From the NCBI GenBank assembly GCA_036346225.1, contig JARFIW010000942.1:1881001-1945000 (forward strand): a stretch of 64,000 bases of DNA, in the 5' to 3' direction. Below, one piece after another: positions 12,401 to 27,400 of this stretch. The position numbers were made by a program, and so were the translations under genes. The notes beneath the pieces were generated by a model that was not told the origin of the DNA, made no database searches, and worked only from the letters and a program-made list of their open reading frames with translations. Source of the stretch: Platerodrilus igneus (taxonomy: Eukaryota; Arthropoda; Insecta; Coleoptera; Lycidae). Within the stretch, counting starts at the first letter, position 1. The number at the start of each line of letters is the position of its first letter.

Positions 12401-15400
12401 CTTAAATCCTGTGTTGTGCTATCGCTGGAATAGAATTCTCTGGCACTTGTACTGTTAGGGAATTAACCCATTCTTCCACCCTCAGTATCTCTTCTTCCAT
12501 TTTATGCTTCTAGTTCTTGCAAATTTTCTATCATCTACACTTCCAGTAAATAACCGATAAACTTTGCTTCCAGCTTATTCGCGGTTTTTGTAGTTTTCTG
12601 GATAGATTCCTCTCTCAATTGGGTGTAATATTCAAATAGTTTTTGTTCAACGGTTTTTACGTTATGATGTTCTTGTTTCTCCACATCATCTTTTGCTATC
12701 AGGCTCTCAGAATTTTCCTCCATGCTTGATTTGAAGTTTTTCGAAAAGGAAGGAATATCACTCTCCATTTTATGTTATTGATTACAAGTGACAGACATGT
12801 AAAGGAAAATCGTTCAAGTGTCATTTTCACTACTACCACACACACTTGACACCAATGTGATGAAAATCCTTTTGCAATAAGAACAGTTTTGTATTATCAA
12901 CTGATTACACAAACCTTTTCAACTACTCATATTTTCAGTGAAATTTTAAAGCATTGACATCAATTTATTTCCCGCTATGCAAACAATACAGATACTAACT
13001 TCTTAAAGTCACAATGCTAGTTTCTTAATTACTATTGATGCACTATAATTAATTTATATCGAAGCATTAAGCGTTGATTTATATCGATCACTACAATAAT
13101 ATATATCACATGACCACTTTATTTTAAAGGTGTTACCACTGATTTATTTCATATCACGACTTTATAGTTCAAGATTCAATAAAAACTACTATTATTTATC
13201 AAAGCTTGAATCGCTGTGAACAGCATTTTATATACATAATCAATACTTCTCGACTATTCTAAAATGTAGTAGAATTATGCAAAATTTGCGAAATAAATAT
13301 AGTCGTGATTTTTTAGTTCTGCTATATCTTTCATTGGACTAAATTTGGATGACACTTTGGACGTTATACTTTCATTCACAGTTTTAGATCACCATAACCT
13401 TTATTAATCTTTTTTTAAATCCTGTATTTGTTTGTACAACGTTGCCTATGGCAAAAGTAAAATATATTATACTTATAATTAATTATTATTTAAATACATT
13501 TATAAATACTTACAGGAGATGATAGACGGCGATGGGAAACGGAATTTGGAATTCGGCATTATGCTGGACTCGTATTGTACAAAGTTAAAGGAATTGTTGA
13601 TAAAAACAGAGATGTCCAACAGGATGTATTTTTTGATTTAATATCACGCAGCACAAATACATTTGTAAAGGATTTGGCAAATTTTCAAGATTTGCTCGGA
13701 ATAAAAGTAGAAGGTAAGGTATGCTCTTAAAAAGTTAACTTAAGCAAAACAGATTTCCAAATTTTATATTACTTGTATGGAAAGTTCGCCAATAAATTAT
13801 CTCACTACAATACAAACAAAAAATAGTTGTTTTTGAATAAGGTCAAATTCATGTATAACTAGGGGGGTGTGTAAAAGCGAGTGGACTGCATTATAGCAGG
13901 AGTTTTTATGAATAAAGAAAAAGTTATGAAATTGCCCGAGTGTGTGAAATAAGTAACTTGAATGGTAGCGACTGGTAGCAAAGTTGATAAAGATTAAATA
14001 CATACCAGACGAGCACACAAAAACTTACCCTCAATTTCCAATTCAAGAAGCGGGTTCCTTTCTTGCACTTGTGCGTATGCAGCGGTACAGCTATTTAACA
14101 ATACCAATTTATCTCACGAACGAACACTTTCCGTGTTAACTTCTCGAGTTCAATTTCAACATTGACACTATTACGAGCCGCTTTATCACTTGTAGCGTTA
14201 TCAGTTTGGAAAACCAGCTGTAATGGATAATTGTGAGCAAGAATTGATAAGCGCAACTGCATGTTTATAAATTTGACAAACCATAGGGTACTACATGCTG
14301 GTGAGTTGTATTTTTGACACTACTTTGGTGTCCAAATATAGAATGTATACATAATGTCAATTTTTTAGTTGCTATAAAGCAATAATTGGTTGGTGCTATT
14401 TGGTAAGAGTTAGTAGCTTCATTAACTTCGCGCGTTTGTTTGAGAAATGGGTACCAAATTCTGCTCATACATGTTTATTCTTTGTTTAAATTAGGCTGGC
14501 TTATATATTTCTACTACCTCAACGTTCAAGTACATGCTCCAGTGAATGATCAACATTTTTCATTTATTCACTAATCCAAGATTTTCTGATTTTTTATTAG
14601 ATGCTATTTAGGAAATTTCTATAGTTTTTGCATTTATTGTGGAAGTTAGAGATGCAGAATATTATGAAATTGACACTAGCAAATGAGATAATTTCTGTAG
14701 CATTAACTTTACTTAAACGTTGTGCTCTTTGCATACAGTTATTTAAAATTGGATACACATATTGTGTATGTGACATCGGGATAATGCAGACTAACATAAA
14801 AAAAATACATAAACTAAATTCGTTTAAAAAGTGCAATCTTATTTTTAACCGGTTCCATTCCTTGAGTTAAAAAGATCTGAGTGCAAGCAAAATCGGCAAG
14901 TATCATAAGATGAATTAGAGGGGCGACATCCTATATATGTTGTGGGCGAGTAAATGAAAGTGACATGAATATATAAATAGATATCTAGAGAATATTAGAA
15001 ACATTTTGCATGTGAATGTAATTTCCCACAATTTTGTAAGAATAAAGAAAACATGTTAAAATTTTGATGTACAAGATACTGTACGTAATAAAGGAGAACC
15101 TTCAATTTGATATCACGACTGTACTGGGTTAATAATCATTTATTGTTTAGTGATACAAATTTCTTGGCCGTTGGTGATGGTTATTACATACTCCCGTGCC
15201 TAATTAATTAGGATTTGAATAATGCAAATTCCTAAATACAAATTTTAAAGTTATAAAATTTAGTATGTGCAGCCTCGACAACAAGCTTTTCTCGGTGTTG
15301 TCTGTGCAGTCCGGTTTTCTACAGTATTTTTTGATGTGGCGCTAGCCAATATTTGTTGTTGTGCCCTAAAGGAAAGGTACAAATGGAGGAACAATAACGA

Positions 15401-18400
15401 GTACTACATCGACGACACTCACGAGAATGACACTCTAACAACATACAACATATTAAGTGTTTTACCCATAACATGCCTTTTCAATTATTGGATTACAGTT
15501 TCCACTTTTTATATTCGTTAAATTTACTGTATTTGTCTAAAAGTTAAAGAATCACCCTTGTTTCCTGAATCCGGTCCTGTTTAGTTTATGTTACTGACTA
15601 CATTGTAAGAATAAAATGTTTCAATAAGCATAAATACGTGAAGATACCATCTCGGGGATTTTTTATCGTGCTCGGGAAAACAATGTGAAATGCATTGTAC
15701 TTTGAACTTTTTTTGACAAGAATTACAGACTTTACTTTACTGCCGGGACTCAAGTAGAGCGGCTAAGTTTTGGTTAAAGTGCCATTTAGCACATGTTTTT
15801 TGATGTGATCTAATTATCGTCCTCACTTCTCTTTTCCTTATCCTTTTACGGCACTACTAGAATTGGAAGATCTATGTGACGATCATCTGATGAGAACCCA
15901 GACTACGGTTAATTGAGAATTTGACACCATTGTCAAAGAATGAAAGTGTAACTAAAAACTTGTTAAACCCTTGGATAGAAATTTGCATGCCTAAATCATA
16001 AAATTTATCGTGTAAAAGTTAGAGGTTATATTACATCTAGTAATTGGCGCTTTAACTCATGAGGCGTTTTCATTAAGGTAATATTGGTTGGATAATAATA
16101 AAATGTAAGGTTAACTTTTTTTTTCATTGTTTTATGAACTGCTTCAATAACCTATTATAAATTGTAGGTAACATATCTTTTGGCTGTTAAAATTTAATGT
16201 TTTTGCATACACTGCAGAAAATAATACTAATTTTGTTGGCTGGCAAAAAGTTGCTACACGTTAAATAATCCCTAACCCTTACATAATAAATTTTATGATT
16301 TAAGCATGCAAATTGTTATGTCAAGTTTATAACAGGTTTTTACTTACATTTTTGTTCTTTGATGATAGAGTCGAATTCTCAGGGAGCCATGGTTTGAGTT
16401 TTCATCAGTTGTGTATCACATGAATTTTCTAATTCCAGTAGCGCCCTAAAAGGATATGGTAAAGAGAGGTGGGGATGATGATTAGGTCATTACATCGAAA
16501 AATACACACAAAACGGCACTCATACCCAAACACAACTGCTCTAGTTGAATCCCAGTACTAAAGTAAAGTCTATAATTCCCAGCAGAAAAGGTTCTTGGTA
16601 CAATACATTTCACATCATTTTCCCTAGTGCAATAAAAAAATTCCCGAGATGGTACTTTGTGTATTTATGTGTATTGAAACATTTTATCTTACAATATAAT
16701 GAGTAACTTATAAATTAAATAAGATCTGATTTGGGAAACAAGGAAGTTTCTTTAACTTTCAGACAAACTTAGTATATTTAATGAATATAAAAAGTGGAAA
16801 TTGGTTATTCAATAATTGAAAAGGCATCTTATGGGTTAAATCACTTAACACGTAACAATATTAACATTTTTTCATGAACACTTTTTTTTGTACATTAATA
16901 CATGTGCTTTGTTCGTTTATGCAAATTATAGGTGCACTTATAAAATATCTACCATTTAACAAGATAATGTACGATAAATAGTAGTGTTTTTCTTTCTATT
17001 CAGGTTTTTTTTTATACCACATAGTATGTATTGTTATTTTCATACATTTTTACATTCTGAATATAAGATATATTAAAAGGTTATTTTTAGGTTCTGGAAC
17101 TGCTACAGTTTCAAGAGGAACAAGCAAAGGTAGACCAACAGTATCTGATATGTTTCGTCACCAATTACAGGCATTGGTTGATGTTCTTCAATCAACAAAT
17201 CCTTGGTATGTTCGGTGTATCAAACCCAATGCTTTTAAGGATTCAAATAATTATGATAAGACTTTGGTTCTGGATCAGCTAAAGTACTTAGGGATGTTGG
17301 ATATTATACGAATACGAAAAGATGGGTTTCCTATCCATATGAATTTTGAAGATTTTGTTACTCGTTATTATTGTCTTTCCAAAAATCGTCTTCCTCAGGA
17401 TGTGCAAAACGCATCGCAAATAATAATCGAAAGCCTTAAAATATCAAAAACAGAATGGCAAATCGGCAGAACAAAAATTTTTATGAGATCATATGCACAC
17501 GAGCCATTAGAAGAAGCGAGAAATAAGATGATTATCTCTAAAGCAATTTTAATACAAAAAATATTTAGAAAATACACTTGTCAAAAACAGTATATACAAA
17601 TACGCAATGCAGTTTTAAAATTGCAACATGCTTATCGTGGATGGAAGCAAAGAATTCAGTTTTTGAGAATGCGCAGGGCAGCCATAATAATACAAAGCCA
17701 CTTGCGTGGTGTTTTTGCAAGGGAAGTTGCTGCTGCATTGCGTGAAATGAGACGTGTAGAGGAGGAAATGCGTAAACGTGAAAAACTAGAAGAAGAAAGA
17801 CGAGCTCGGGAGGCTGAATTAGCTGAGCTGGCAGAGCGTGAGCAAAAACAACTAGAACTTGAACAGAGTGAAAGGTAATTTAAAATTTTCCCTATTCTTT
17901 TACCTAATAATGATTTTTAGAGCTGCTGAAAAAGAAATAGCCACGTTATCTCACATGGCAGAACAATTAAAACCACATCTAGTGGAACAAACCACAGAAT
18001 CTGTAGATTTAGACAATTTGTTTGCATTTTTGTCTGATGTACAACCAAGTCGTAATCAAATTATTGATGAAATTGGCGAAAAAATGGATGAATTAGTTGA
18101 AGACTTAGATGTTGAGCTAGAGACTGTGATACAACAAGAATTAGAAGGGTTAGCCCAAGAGCAAGAACAGTTGCAACAGTTAGCACCCCCTAAATTAGGA
18201 CAACCAACACTTCCTGAACCCAAAGGACCACCACCTCCACCTCCATTTTCAGATACTCTTCCTGCAGAAAAGACTGGTGATAATGAACCTATATATGAAG
18301 CAGTTTTACCTCGTGACGACAGTATTTGTGTGTCTCCACCACCTTTACCTGCACCTCCAACAAAACTAATATCTGAATCTCCTAAACCAAGTCCACCTAT

Positions 18401-21400
18401 TTCTAGAAGTAGTAGTACTGGGGTAAGAAAAAATTCTTTTATTCAAAGAGACAAAAATATTCTTGATTATTTTTGTGTCTCGACTTTTAGGTAGGAAAAT
18501 TATAAACTGAGAATTACATCTATCGTGTAATATTTGTTTATGTATGTTTTAAATAGCCACAATCATGGAGGTTTCAACATGAACAGGAGGTACAAAATCC
18601 GGAACGCGAACAACGTCGAAAACACCGTGTTGAAAAGAAACTTCAGGAGCTTAACGATATTAAAGAAAAGGACAATGTATCTGAGGAAATTTATCACGAT
18701 ATGATTGAGTTTGCCGAAAACTATTTTAATAGTCATGAACGAAGTCCAGAAGGTACTTTAATGGCTACATTAACACGAAAGCGCCAGAGTGCAGAAATGA
18801 TTCCCAAAAATGAAATGATAACTTTCTACAAGGGAAACACTATACCAAATTCTCATATTCATATGTATGACCCTGACAACATAAATATTGCCTGCAACGT
18901 TTTCAGAGTAAGTATTATTACTTATATATTGCCTTATAGTGGGTGACTTATAAACTATGTTTTCGTGGTGGGCTTTGTTAAAAAGTCAATATTTAATGTT
19001 TGTTTATAATTGTGAAATAAACACATATCATGTTTACTTACATTACCCGTACTAGTTTTATTGTGGTCTTATGTTTTTGGTTTTCAGGATGATAGAAGAT
19101 GGTTTTCTTGTGATGGATTTTTTTTTGGTTTTTCATTCAGTGGCACACAGTTAGTTTGGCATACTGATTGAGGTAGACAATCTGTCAGCAGTTATGCATA
19201 TAGTGAAATATAGATCCATATTTATTGGAACAATCAATTTGTCAACTAGTTTTTTATAATGTGATATTAGCTTAATAATTTAAATGTTCTCTATTTATTG
19301 AAATAGTTTGATGGAATTTAATTTTGAAAATAACTTGACATGGCACCGAAGATGGCTAACGCCGAAAGCGCTCTGCTGTAATTTGTATATTTTTAACTAT
19401 TATATTATTTTTACACGAGAATATTTACTGTTTTTGGATTTTATTAAAATAATCTTCACCTAATCCCTTTTCATAATTACAGAACCCCAAAACATCTCAT
19501 ATGTGAATCACAAAATTCTTCTTTTGGCTACCTGTCTTCTCTTGTGATTGCTATTTAAAATACGGTTTCAATTGGAACTAACTGCATTCAAAAGTTCCTG
19601 GTTCCATTTCAAATTTCCATTTTCAGACGTAGAAGTATCAGTTAGTTTGCAAAGTACATTTATTAAATCGATTAAAATTAGTGTGTAACTTTGCACTGTT
19701 ATTTATTTTGAAGCAATAAATTATGCCTCATCACTTATATTCAAAGTTCTATGTTGTATGTGGAATGCCAATAAAATGAATTACAAATCTTGGATTAATT
19801 ACCAATTACTCGAAACTTACATGTTGCATGCCGTAGAAATGAATGACAAATCTTCAATGAATATCTCCTCATTAAAATTCCCTTTATATAATAAATAATC
19901 TCAATACATCATAAATTATGAGTTTTGTAGGTTCTATTATATTTTTGAAGCATTATTCACTGAATGATGCAACAATTAGCCACAATTTCGTGTTTTGTTG
20001 TCTCTTTAATGAGCTGTCAAGTGCGGTAGACATGTTCTGTCTTAGGTATAGTAACATTAAATTTACACAAGTATTTTGATATAGAATAAGCATTAATAAA
20101 CACTAAAGGGTTTTCTGTATCTTCTCTTCAATATTAATAATTTTTTTTAGATGCAGTGGCGTCCAAATTAAAATTATATTTTTGTTTGATTCCACTTGGT
20201 AAATTCTGTCTAACCCACCTCTAACTCTCCCTTGGCTTAATAGCCAAGTTAGCCGAGGCATAAAATTTTTTCGAGTTCATCTCTTTAAAGTGTAAAACTG
20301 TAGCAAACTGAGGATTTTAACTTGATAGAAATCATAAATGTTAAAATAGGAGCTACTAACGCAGAAAAGTAATTTTTTTACATTTTAAATCTATAATTTT
20401 ATTTGTAAAGTATTCAAAGTATTACACACTTATTAATAAATTTTAAAATGAACTATATTTGTTTTTAGGATCTCTGCAAATATATTCGAGGAGAATTTAA
20501 TCCAGAACGTGAACTTGCAGTTATTCAAAACATCATTGGTTATGCTCTTGAGCGTGAAGAACTTAGAGATGAAATATTTGTCCAGTGCATGCGTCAAGCT
20601 ACTAATAATCCTCAAAATGAATGGACAGAACGAGTATGGTTATTATTATGCTTGTGTATTGTAGCATTCCAACCTTCCAAACTTCTACATCGCTATTTTA
20701 CTTCTTACCTTAAGAAAAATATGAATCAATCTGGAAAAATTTCACAGTATGTTCAATGGTGCCTTGATAATTGTAATAATAGTAAAGTAAAAGTTCGAGA
20801 ATTCCCTCCTTCATCTGTTGAAGTTGCTGTAAGTATAGAATTATTAATAATTGTAATTTAATTTAGACATCTATTGATTCGTCAACTTATACTAGGTTTT
20901 AAAAAGTAATTAGAAATAGATTTAGAAGGTATGTGTAATGATTGTATCTGGAATGCTACATCACAGTTTAGCGATTCAGAAAACTGGTCTCTATAGTATT
21001 TTTATTGTCACTGTCATTTTGTAGAATTATGTCGTTTAAAGCCTAATAAAAGGTTCTGTCAATTACTCTTACTTTCACATCAATTCAAACGACATAATTC
21101 GTGAATAAACTTCTAAAACCTGAGCGGTTTAATGCCGAAGCAACATCTAACTCTGCCGGCCAACAATGGAAGCATTGACATAAAGTCTTCGAAAATTTTA
21201 TAGAAGCTGCTGAAGTAAAGGATAGTACCGGGAAACTAAACCTACTAATTAGTCATGTCGGGCCTGAAGTTTATGAATATGTAAGTGAATGTACTACGTT
21301 CAACGAAGCTATCGACACTTTACGTAAAACTTATATCAAGCCCAGGAATGAAATATTTACAAGGTACACTTTATTGACTCAATGCCAGCAAGCTGGAGAA

Positions 21401-24400
21401 GGTATCAATGAATATTTACAAGTACTAAAACGACTAAGCAAGGATTGCAGATATAAACCTGTTACCGCGGATCAATACAGAGACGCCTTTATAAGGGATT
21501 CGTTTATTAGTGGCCTAGCTTCGCCGCAAATTAGGCTGCGTCTTCTGGAACGTATGTCACTTACACTGCAAGAAGCTTTCGATAAAGTCAGTACACTAAA
21601 AATGGTGCAACATCTTTCCGAAAGTTATACTTCAAACTTACCACTGAACTCTATCTTAAATGAAAACGATGAACAAGTCGTAATACAAACTCAATCAAGA
21701 AATCCACCAACTAATGCGGCGATAACGTCGAAATGCTATTTTTGTGGATATAGTAGACACTTACGTCACGCCTGACCTGCTAAAAACGCTACTTGTCGTA
21801 ACTATGCAAAAAGGGGACACTTTTCAAAGGTTTGCAAAAATGCTAGCTGTACTAGCCAAACAGACGGCTGCGTGGCGTAGTGGTATGTGTGTGACAACTA
21901 CGCCTAAGTTCCGGGTTCGAATCTCGACACGGTCCGCTTGAAAAATGTTAGACGAGCATTTTTCACAAAAATACACCCTCGTTTGGATGAGAGGTAAAAT
22001 GGAGGACCCATGTGTGAGTGTTGTCACGCACATTAAATATCCCTACCTTGCTTGGAACAGCAAGGGTTTGGCAAAATTCCAAATTTTCCAGGTAAAAAGA
22101 AACTCACTTCCTGGCCAATGTAGTACCTTCGAGTGGAGCATTGGAAAATCACATGTAATGTACTAGCCAAACATCAGCAATGGCACAAGCGATAATATCT
22201 GCATTAGCTCCTAAATGCCTGTCAAAAGCAACATTTTAAGTTAAAAGATGTGGGGCTAAGACATATGCCCTAATAGATACAGGGAGCTCTGAAAGCTTTA
22301 TTAGCGGTAGCATTGTCAGGGAGCTAGAACTGGAAACTTTCCTCGCTCATGGAAATGTTGTGAATTACATTCACAGATAAAAGGATATTGTTGTGTGGAG
22401 TTAAAAATTAACGAACATGGATATCGAAACGTAAAGCTATGGATTCTAAATGCGCTGTGCGCAATTATCATAATAGGCCATGACATACTGGGGCTTCATT
22501 CTGATCTGAAAATTTTGTTTAGGGGAGTACAGCTAGTCCTGAAAATATGTAGCTTAGCTGAAGCTAAAGTAGAACCGGTCTGCCTGTTTCCCAACGTAAC
22601 CAGTGACTGTAAGCCAATTGCTGTAAAATCTTGACGACATTCTAATTCTGATTCTAAATTCATCAAAGAGGAAATTCAGAAACTGTTAGAAGAAGGAGTT
22701 ATCTAACCAAGCGTATCTCCAGGACGTGCCCAAGCTGTAGTAACTACGAATGAAAATCATAAAAGACGACTAGTTATAGATTATTCACAGACAATTATTA
22801 CACTACTCTGGTGATAGTTTATATTGTCGGTAAAACAGTTAACAAAGTATTACACTTTAGATGGTGAAACATTTATATGGTGATAGATAGTTCCTAAAAG
22901 CCGGTAATACAGTTACCAAAGTTCATAAGATACATCGCGCAATGAATAAGGCAAGTGACGCCTTTAGCGGAGGAAAGCGCAAACCTTTTACAGATTTGGG
23001 GCGCGGCCATCCACCATGACGTCACCAATACAAATTACATTGCGCCATAACCGGAAATATAAAAAAGTTAAATAACAATTAACAAAAGTTCATATTCGTG
23101 AACAATTTAAACACGGTATTACTCACCCCGGAAATCCGAACTCGGCGGGGTTGAACCAAAGTTGGCCTCTATCAGGGCTCCATGTCGGAGGGATTAAAGA
23201 TGTTGATTCCTCCGGATCTGCCAGCGGAGCATGTACCTCAGGGTCGTCTAGGGTCCAGTAGCCGAAGGTTGCTGATTGCCTACCTATGTAGGGATCGGAA
23301 TGAGGAACAAGGTAGAGGTCGACAACAAAAGATAATTAACAAACGAAATCTACATAGGTAAAAGCTACGATACGATACCTCGAGGTGACCACTTCACTCA
23401 AGAACCCAGGCAAAACAGCCACGATTTCCAGCGTCACGAAACACTTCTCCCCCCTCTTTGTCTAGTATTGCTCTACCCCTCTAGGGATAAGCACACTGCG
23501 CAAATGCACTACTCTGACGTACGGAAGTACCGCCTAGTCCATTTAAAATTCCCGCGCACCGCGTATTTGAATTTATGCCGCGAAACTTCCATACATAAAA
23601 ACTTAACCTAAAAACACTGTTTAAGTGCAATGGCACGTAACAATCGCGACAAAGCCACAAAAGAAAAAACTTAAAAAAAAGAAAAAGCCTGTTAGCACAG
23701 TAACAGCTTAAAATCTAAATCCTAACTACCCTGTATAAACCCTAACTTAAAACCTACCAAATGTTTATATAAGGCGCCACCTGGTTTTTTCGACCGATAA
23801 CACGTCTACCGAAGTACCAGGAAACGGAATAGGTAGCCCGATAGTCTTTGACTACACTAATTATCGACAGCACAAATTTGTCGGGGAGCATGAAACACTA
23901 CTTAAACTAAACGGGTGCGACAAGTCGCCTAAACTATCTAAACCTATCTAACTAAAGCTAACATAAAAGTTGTTATGTGCAGACACACATGAGTGTTGCA
24001 TCAAAACTATTCTTCTTTTGGCAAGAAGTGCCCAAATTTAAAATGTTCATAGAGTGAGTCACTCTGCACTCTAGCAAATTTTGTTACTGGTACTTTGGTT
24101 TTCTAACGATGCACATTTAAAACTTGTTCATGACATAGTTGTGAATCAACAAATTTACCAAAAGTACCACCTACTAAATCCTTATATGCTAACCTGACAA
24201 ATTACATTTCTAAATCGGGTTAGCTTTTTCACTTAAATTTCAGAAAAAATAATTCCACGTCTGGTCATATATACCACACGTTAGGACGATAAAAAGATAA
24301 GACAAGATCTCAAATTGTTGTTAAAGATAGTAGATAAGATAATGATATTAAGCTTAAGTTGTTATCCTCAAAGGTAATGAATAAGATAGCGGTATTAAGC

Positions 24401-27400
24401 TTTAGTTATTATTTGAGATACTCGATAAGATAACACGATATTAAGCTAAAGTGATTATAAGAGATAGTAGGTAAAGTAACACGAAATTAAACAAAAGTTA
24501 TTACTAAAGATAACCGGTAAGATAACACGAAATAACTCGAAGTTATTCCTAACGGTAGTCGGTAAGATAACGAGAAATTAAACCAAAATTATTACTAACG
24601 GTAGTCAGTAAGATAACGATACTAAACTAAAGTTATTATTAAAGGTAATCAGTAAGATAACGATATTAAAACTAAGGGTATTGTCAAAGATAATAAAGAA
24701 GACAAAGATATTGGCCTAGTTATTACCCAAGACAATGAATAACAACAAATAGAGTGGCTCCAGTAGAGCCGTTTAAATGCGATTGACTCGTGCACTCTAA
24801 AAAGAGAAACCTGTGAAGCAGATCCGTTTCCAATAAACGGCACGAGAGACGGGCAAAGACATTTGGGTGCATTCCTGCACCCGGCGATAATCGATATCGG
24901 TGATACTATCACCCGAAATCCACACGGTATATAACGACATATATACTCATTCACTCACACATTCACACACTCATACATACTTTCACTGCCAGAGCCCATG
25001 CACTGACAGCGGCACCGCATGACCCCACGAAAGATTCGCAGAGACATGGTCCAGGTGTCTGTGAAAACCTCCCGCGCAACCACACGGTGACTAACAGAAA
25101 TGAAAAGGCAGTAGAGAAACAGGAACGGTAAAAAAGAAGGAGGTTGGTTTTTTGGAATGCTTAAGAGACACTTCCAGGTAGAAGAAAGTAGAGGAAGGGC
25201 TCGCATTGAGCAAAAGCGACAGAGGGAAAGGTGGATAGCAAAGCGCTACTCAACCAACCAGTGTGGTCAGTAGCTCGGAATGAGGGAACATCATTCTTAT
25301 GTGGCAGACGGTGTTCCGGGACAAGAACAGGTCCACCGAAAGAAGAATAAGGCATAGCGGAGATAGCGGGTTAAGAAAAAAGTATAGTTTTTGGACAAGC
25401 GTCCAAGAGAAGGTAGAGAGTTGTCCCTATTAAACACAGCGCAGTCTGAAGGACCACCTGCGATATTAATCCGACAAGATAAGGTATACACATTTTTTAA
25501 AATTCACTAGACTCCTAAGAGAACTAGTACGATCATTTTCCTAACGAGTGCTTCGACTACGATAAGAAAATCACACAAAGGTAGACACGACAACTTAAAG
25601 GTATCATTACAGATACAAACACACAAAAACAAACTGTTTTAAGGTAGTTTCTCAAAACGATAGCACCCTAAACACACAAAAATGCCCAATTATAAGCAGT
25701 TTAATACAGATACACTGTCCCAATATGCTAAACAACCGAGAGTTTAATAAGATAACAATAAGAAGCAATAGCGTCTCACCACAAAGTTCAATAAAAAACA
25801 ATGAAAAAAAATGTTTATAAGTTATGCTGATTTAATAGAAAAAACAAATAAAGATATAGTATAATGATGTAGTATAATGTGGGCGACTGCAATAATTCAG
25901 AAGAAAAACACATGGAATAGACAATCCTAGTTTTTGCAACTGCGAATATGAACTATTTCTTTCAATGGCATAGACTGTGCATGTTCTATGTGAGCCCAAA
26001 GAAGAAAGCATTCACTCAACATCAGCTAAAACCAATCATAAAAATTCAATGAGTTATTACAACCGAAGTTACGACAATTACCACACAATTAAACCATGGT
26101 AAGAAAAATACTAAAACCAAATAATATGCAGTAGGAAAAGTTCGAGGTTGATTAAATAAAACGACAGAGTTATATTTGGGGTGTAGAGGATGAAGTGATA
26201 TATATCTAACGATATGGTCAAGGAAAAGTCAACCAAAAGAAAAGATAGCTAAATTAAGATAAGTAAAGTTAAACGTGTAAGAGATTATATACTGTATGAG
26301 AGAAGGAATAAGTAATTAAAGTTAACTAATTGATGGTGAGAACAAAAAAATATTAGGTAAATCGTAAGGAAAATAGAACGTGAAAAACTTAAGTAGCATT
26401 TGGATCAGCAGAGAATGGCTTAAGGTCTTTAATATGCCACCTGCCTTGGCGTTTTCCTTCAGCATCCTGAAGTTCGTAGATAAGGGGACTAATAACACGA
26501 GTGACCTTACAAAGAATGAATTTAGGGGCTAATTTTGAAGAAAATTTCTTAGATGCATCCGATAAGACATAGTTCTTTTTCCAAACTTGTTCACCCAAGG
26601 CCAAGGAAATATTCCGTTTACGTAAGTTATAGTGGTCCTTGCTCTTTTCGTAAGCTTTTAACAAATTTTTTCTAACGTCGTTAAAGATAGAAGGTAATGA
26701 CTGTTGGTCCTTGTCCCAACGTACTTTATCATCAAATTCAATTACGTTAGTATCGTCAGGCACTAAACCATAGTAACTCCCATCGATTGGGGTATATCTT
26801 CCAAAAACAAGAAATGACGGAGTGAATTGGGTTGCTTCGTGTTTAGATGTACGCAAAGCTTGAGCAATTTTAAAGATATGTTTATCCCATGTAGTATGGT
26901 CTGAATCAATATAGGACGAAATAGCGGTAACTAAAACTCGATTTACTCTTTCGGTAGGGTTTACTTGGGGGTGATATTTTGCGTTAAACCAAATTTTTTG
27001 TACTTTGTAACTTTTAACGAAATTCTGAAAATCTTTAGAGATAAATTGTGCACCATTGTCACAAAGAATAATCCGGGGGACACCAAAGATAAGAAAGACA
27101 TTTTGTTCTAGGAATTTAATTATTGCAGCGGAAGTAGCTTTACGTAAGGGTTGTACCATAACAAATTTAGAAAACCAATCGGTAACCACTAAAAGATATT
27201 GATTACCTCTTTTCGATCGAGGGAGAGGTCCTAATAGGTCAAGCGATATTAATTGAAAGGGATAAGATACACGTTTAAAGTTACCCATTAACCCAGGGCG
27301 AGCATCTTGTGAACTCTTATGGGAGCCACAAATTTTACAGCTCTTAATGTAGCGACAAACAGTAATATAATTCAGATATTTTAGCGAGAGTATTTGTAAC

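Larger units (their letters stand above)
7155..13283 (-). mobile_element. Decayed Ty3/gypsy-like LTR retrotransposon (minus strand) in a myosin intron
   Basis: Two related terminal regions flank it. The right one is about 12858-13283; the left one is split, about 7155-7426 plus 9586-9645, by an inserted LINE. Shared blocks include TATCAACTGATTACACAA, a segment with ACTTCTTAAAG(C/T)CACAATGCTA, and the end TAGAATTATGCAAA. Between them, minus-strand fragments recall gag (12535-12768; 12202-12399 with [22 protein letters not shown]) and the C-terminal end of an integrase (about 10480-10640: [18 protein letters not shown]). No RT motif was found, so much of pol has been deleted or decayed. The LTR limits are approximate and no target duplication could be fixed. 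Confidence 0.7.

Noticed and set aside
23643..23690. Polypurine tract next to the 3' LTR
   Set aside because: The A/G-rich run is on the plus strand, whereas the element is on the minus strand, where this stretch is pyrimidine-rich.
24290..24715. Regularly spaced repeats as a possible CRISPR array
   Set aside because: Units are diverged over their whole 46-bp length with no constant repeat/variable spacer pattern; the DNA is eukaryotic and inside a gypsy element.
24649..25491. Minus-strand frames of 64-101 codons as an env gene of the gypsy element
   Set aside because: No signal peptide, cleavage site or transmembrane layout, and the frames are short and overlapping.
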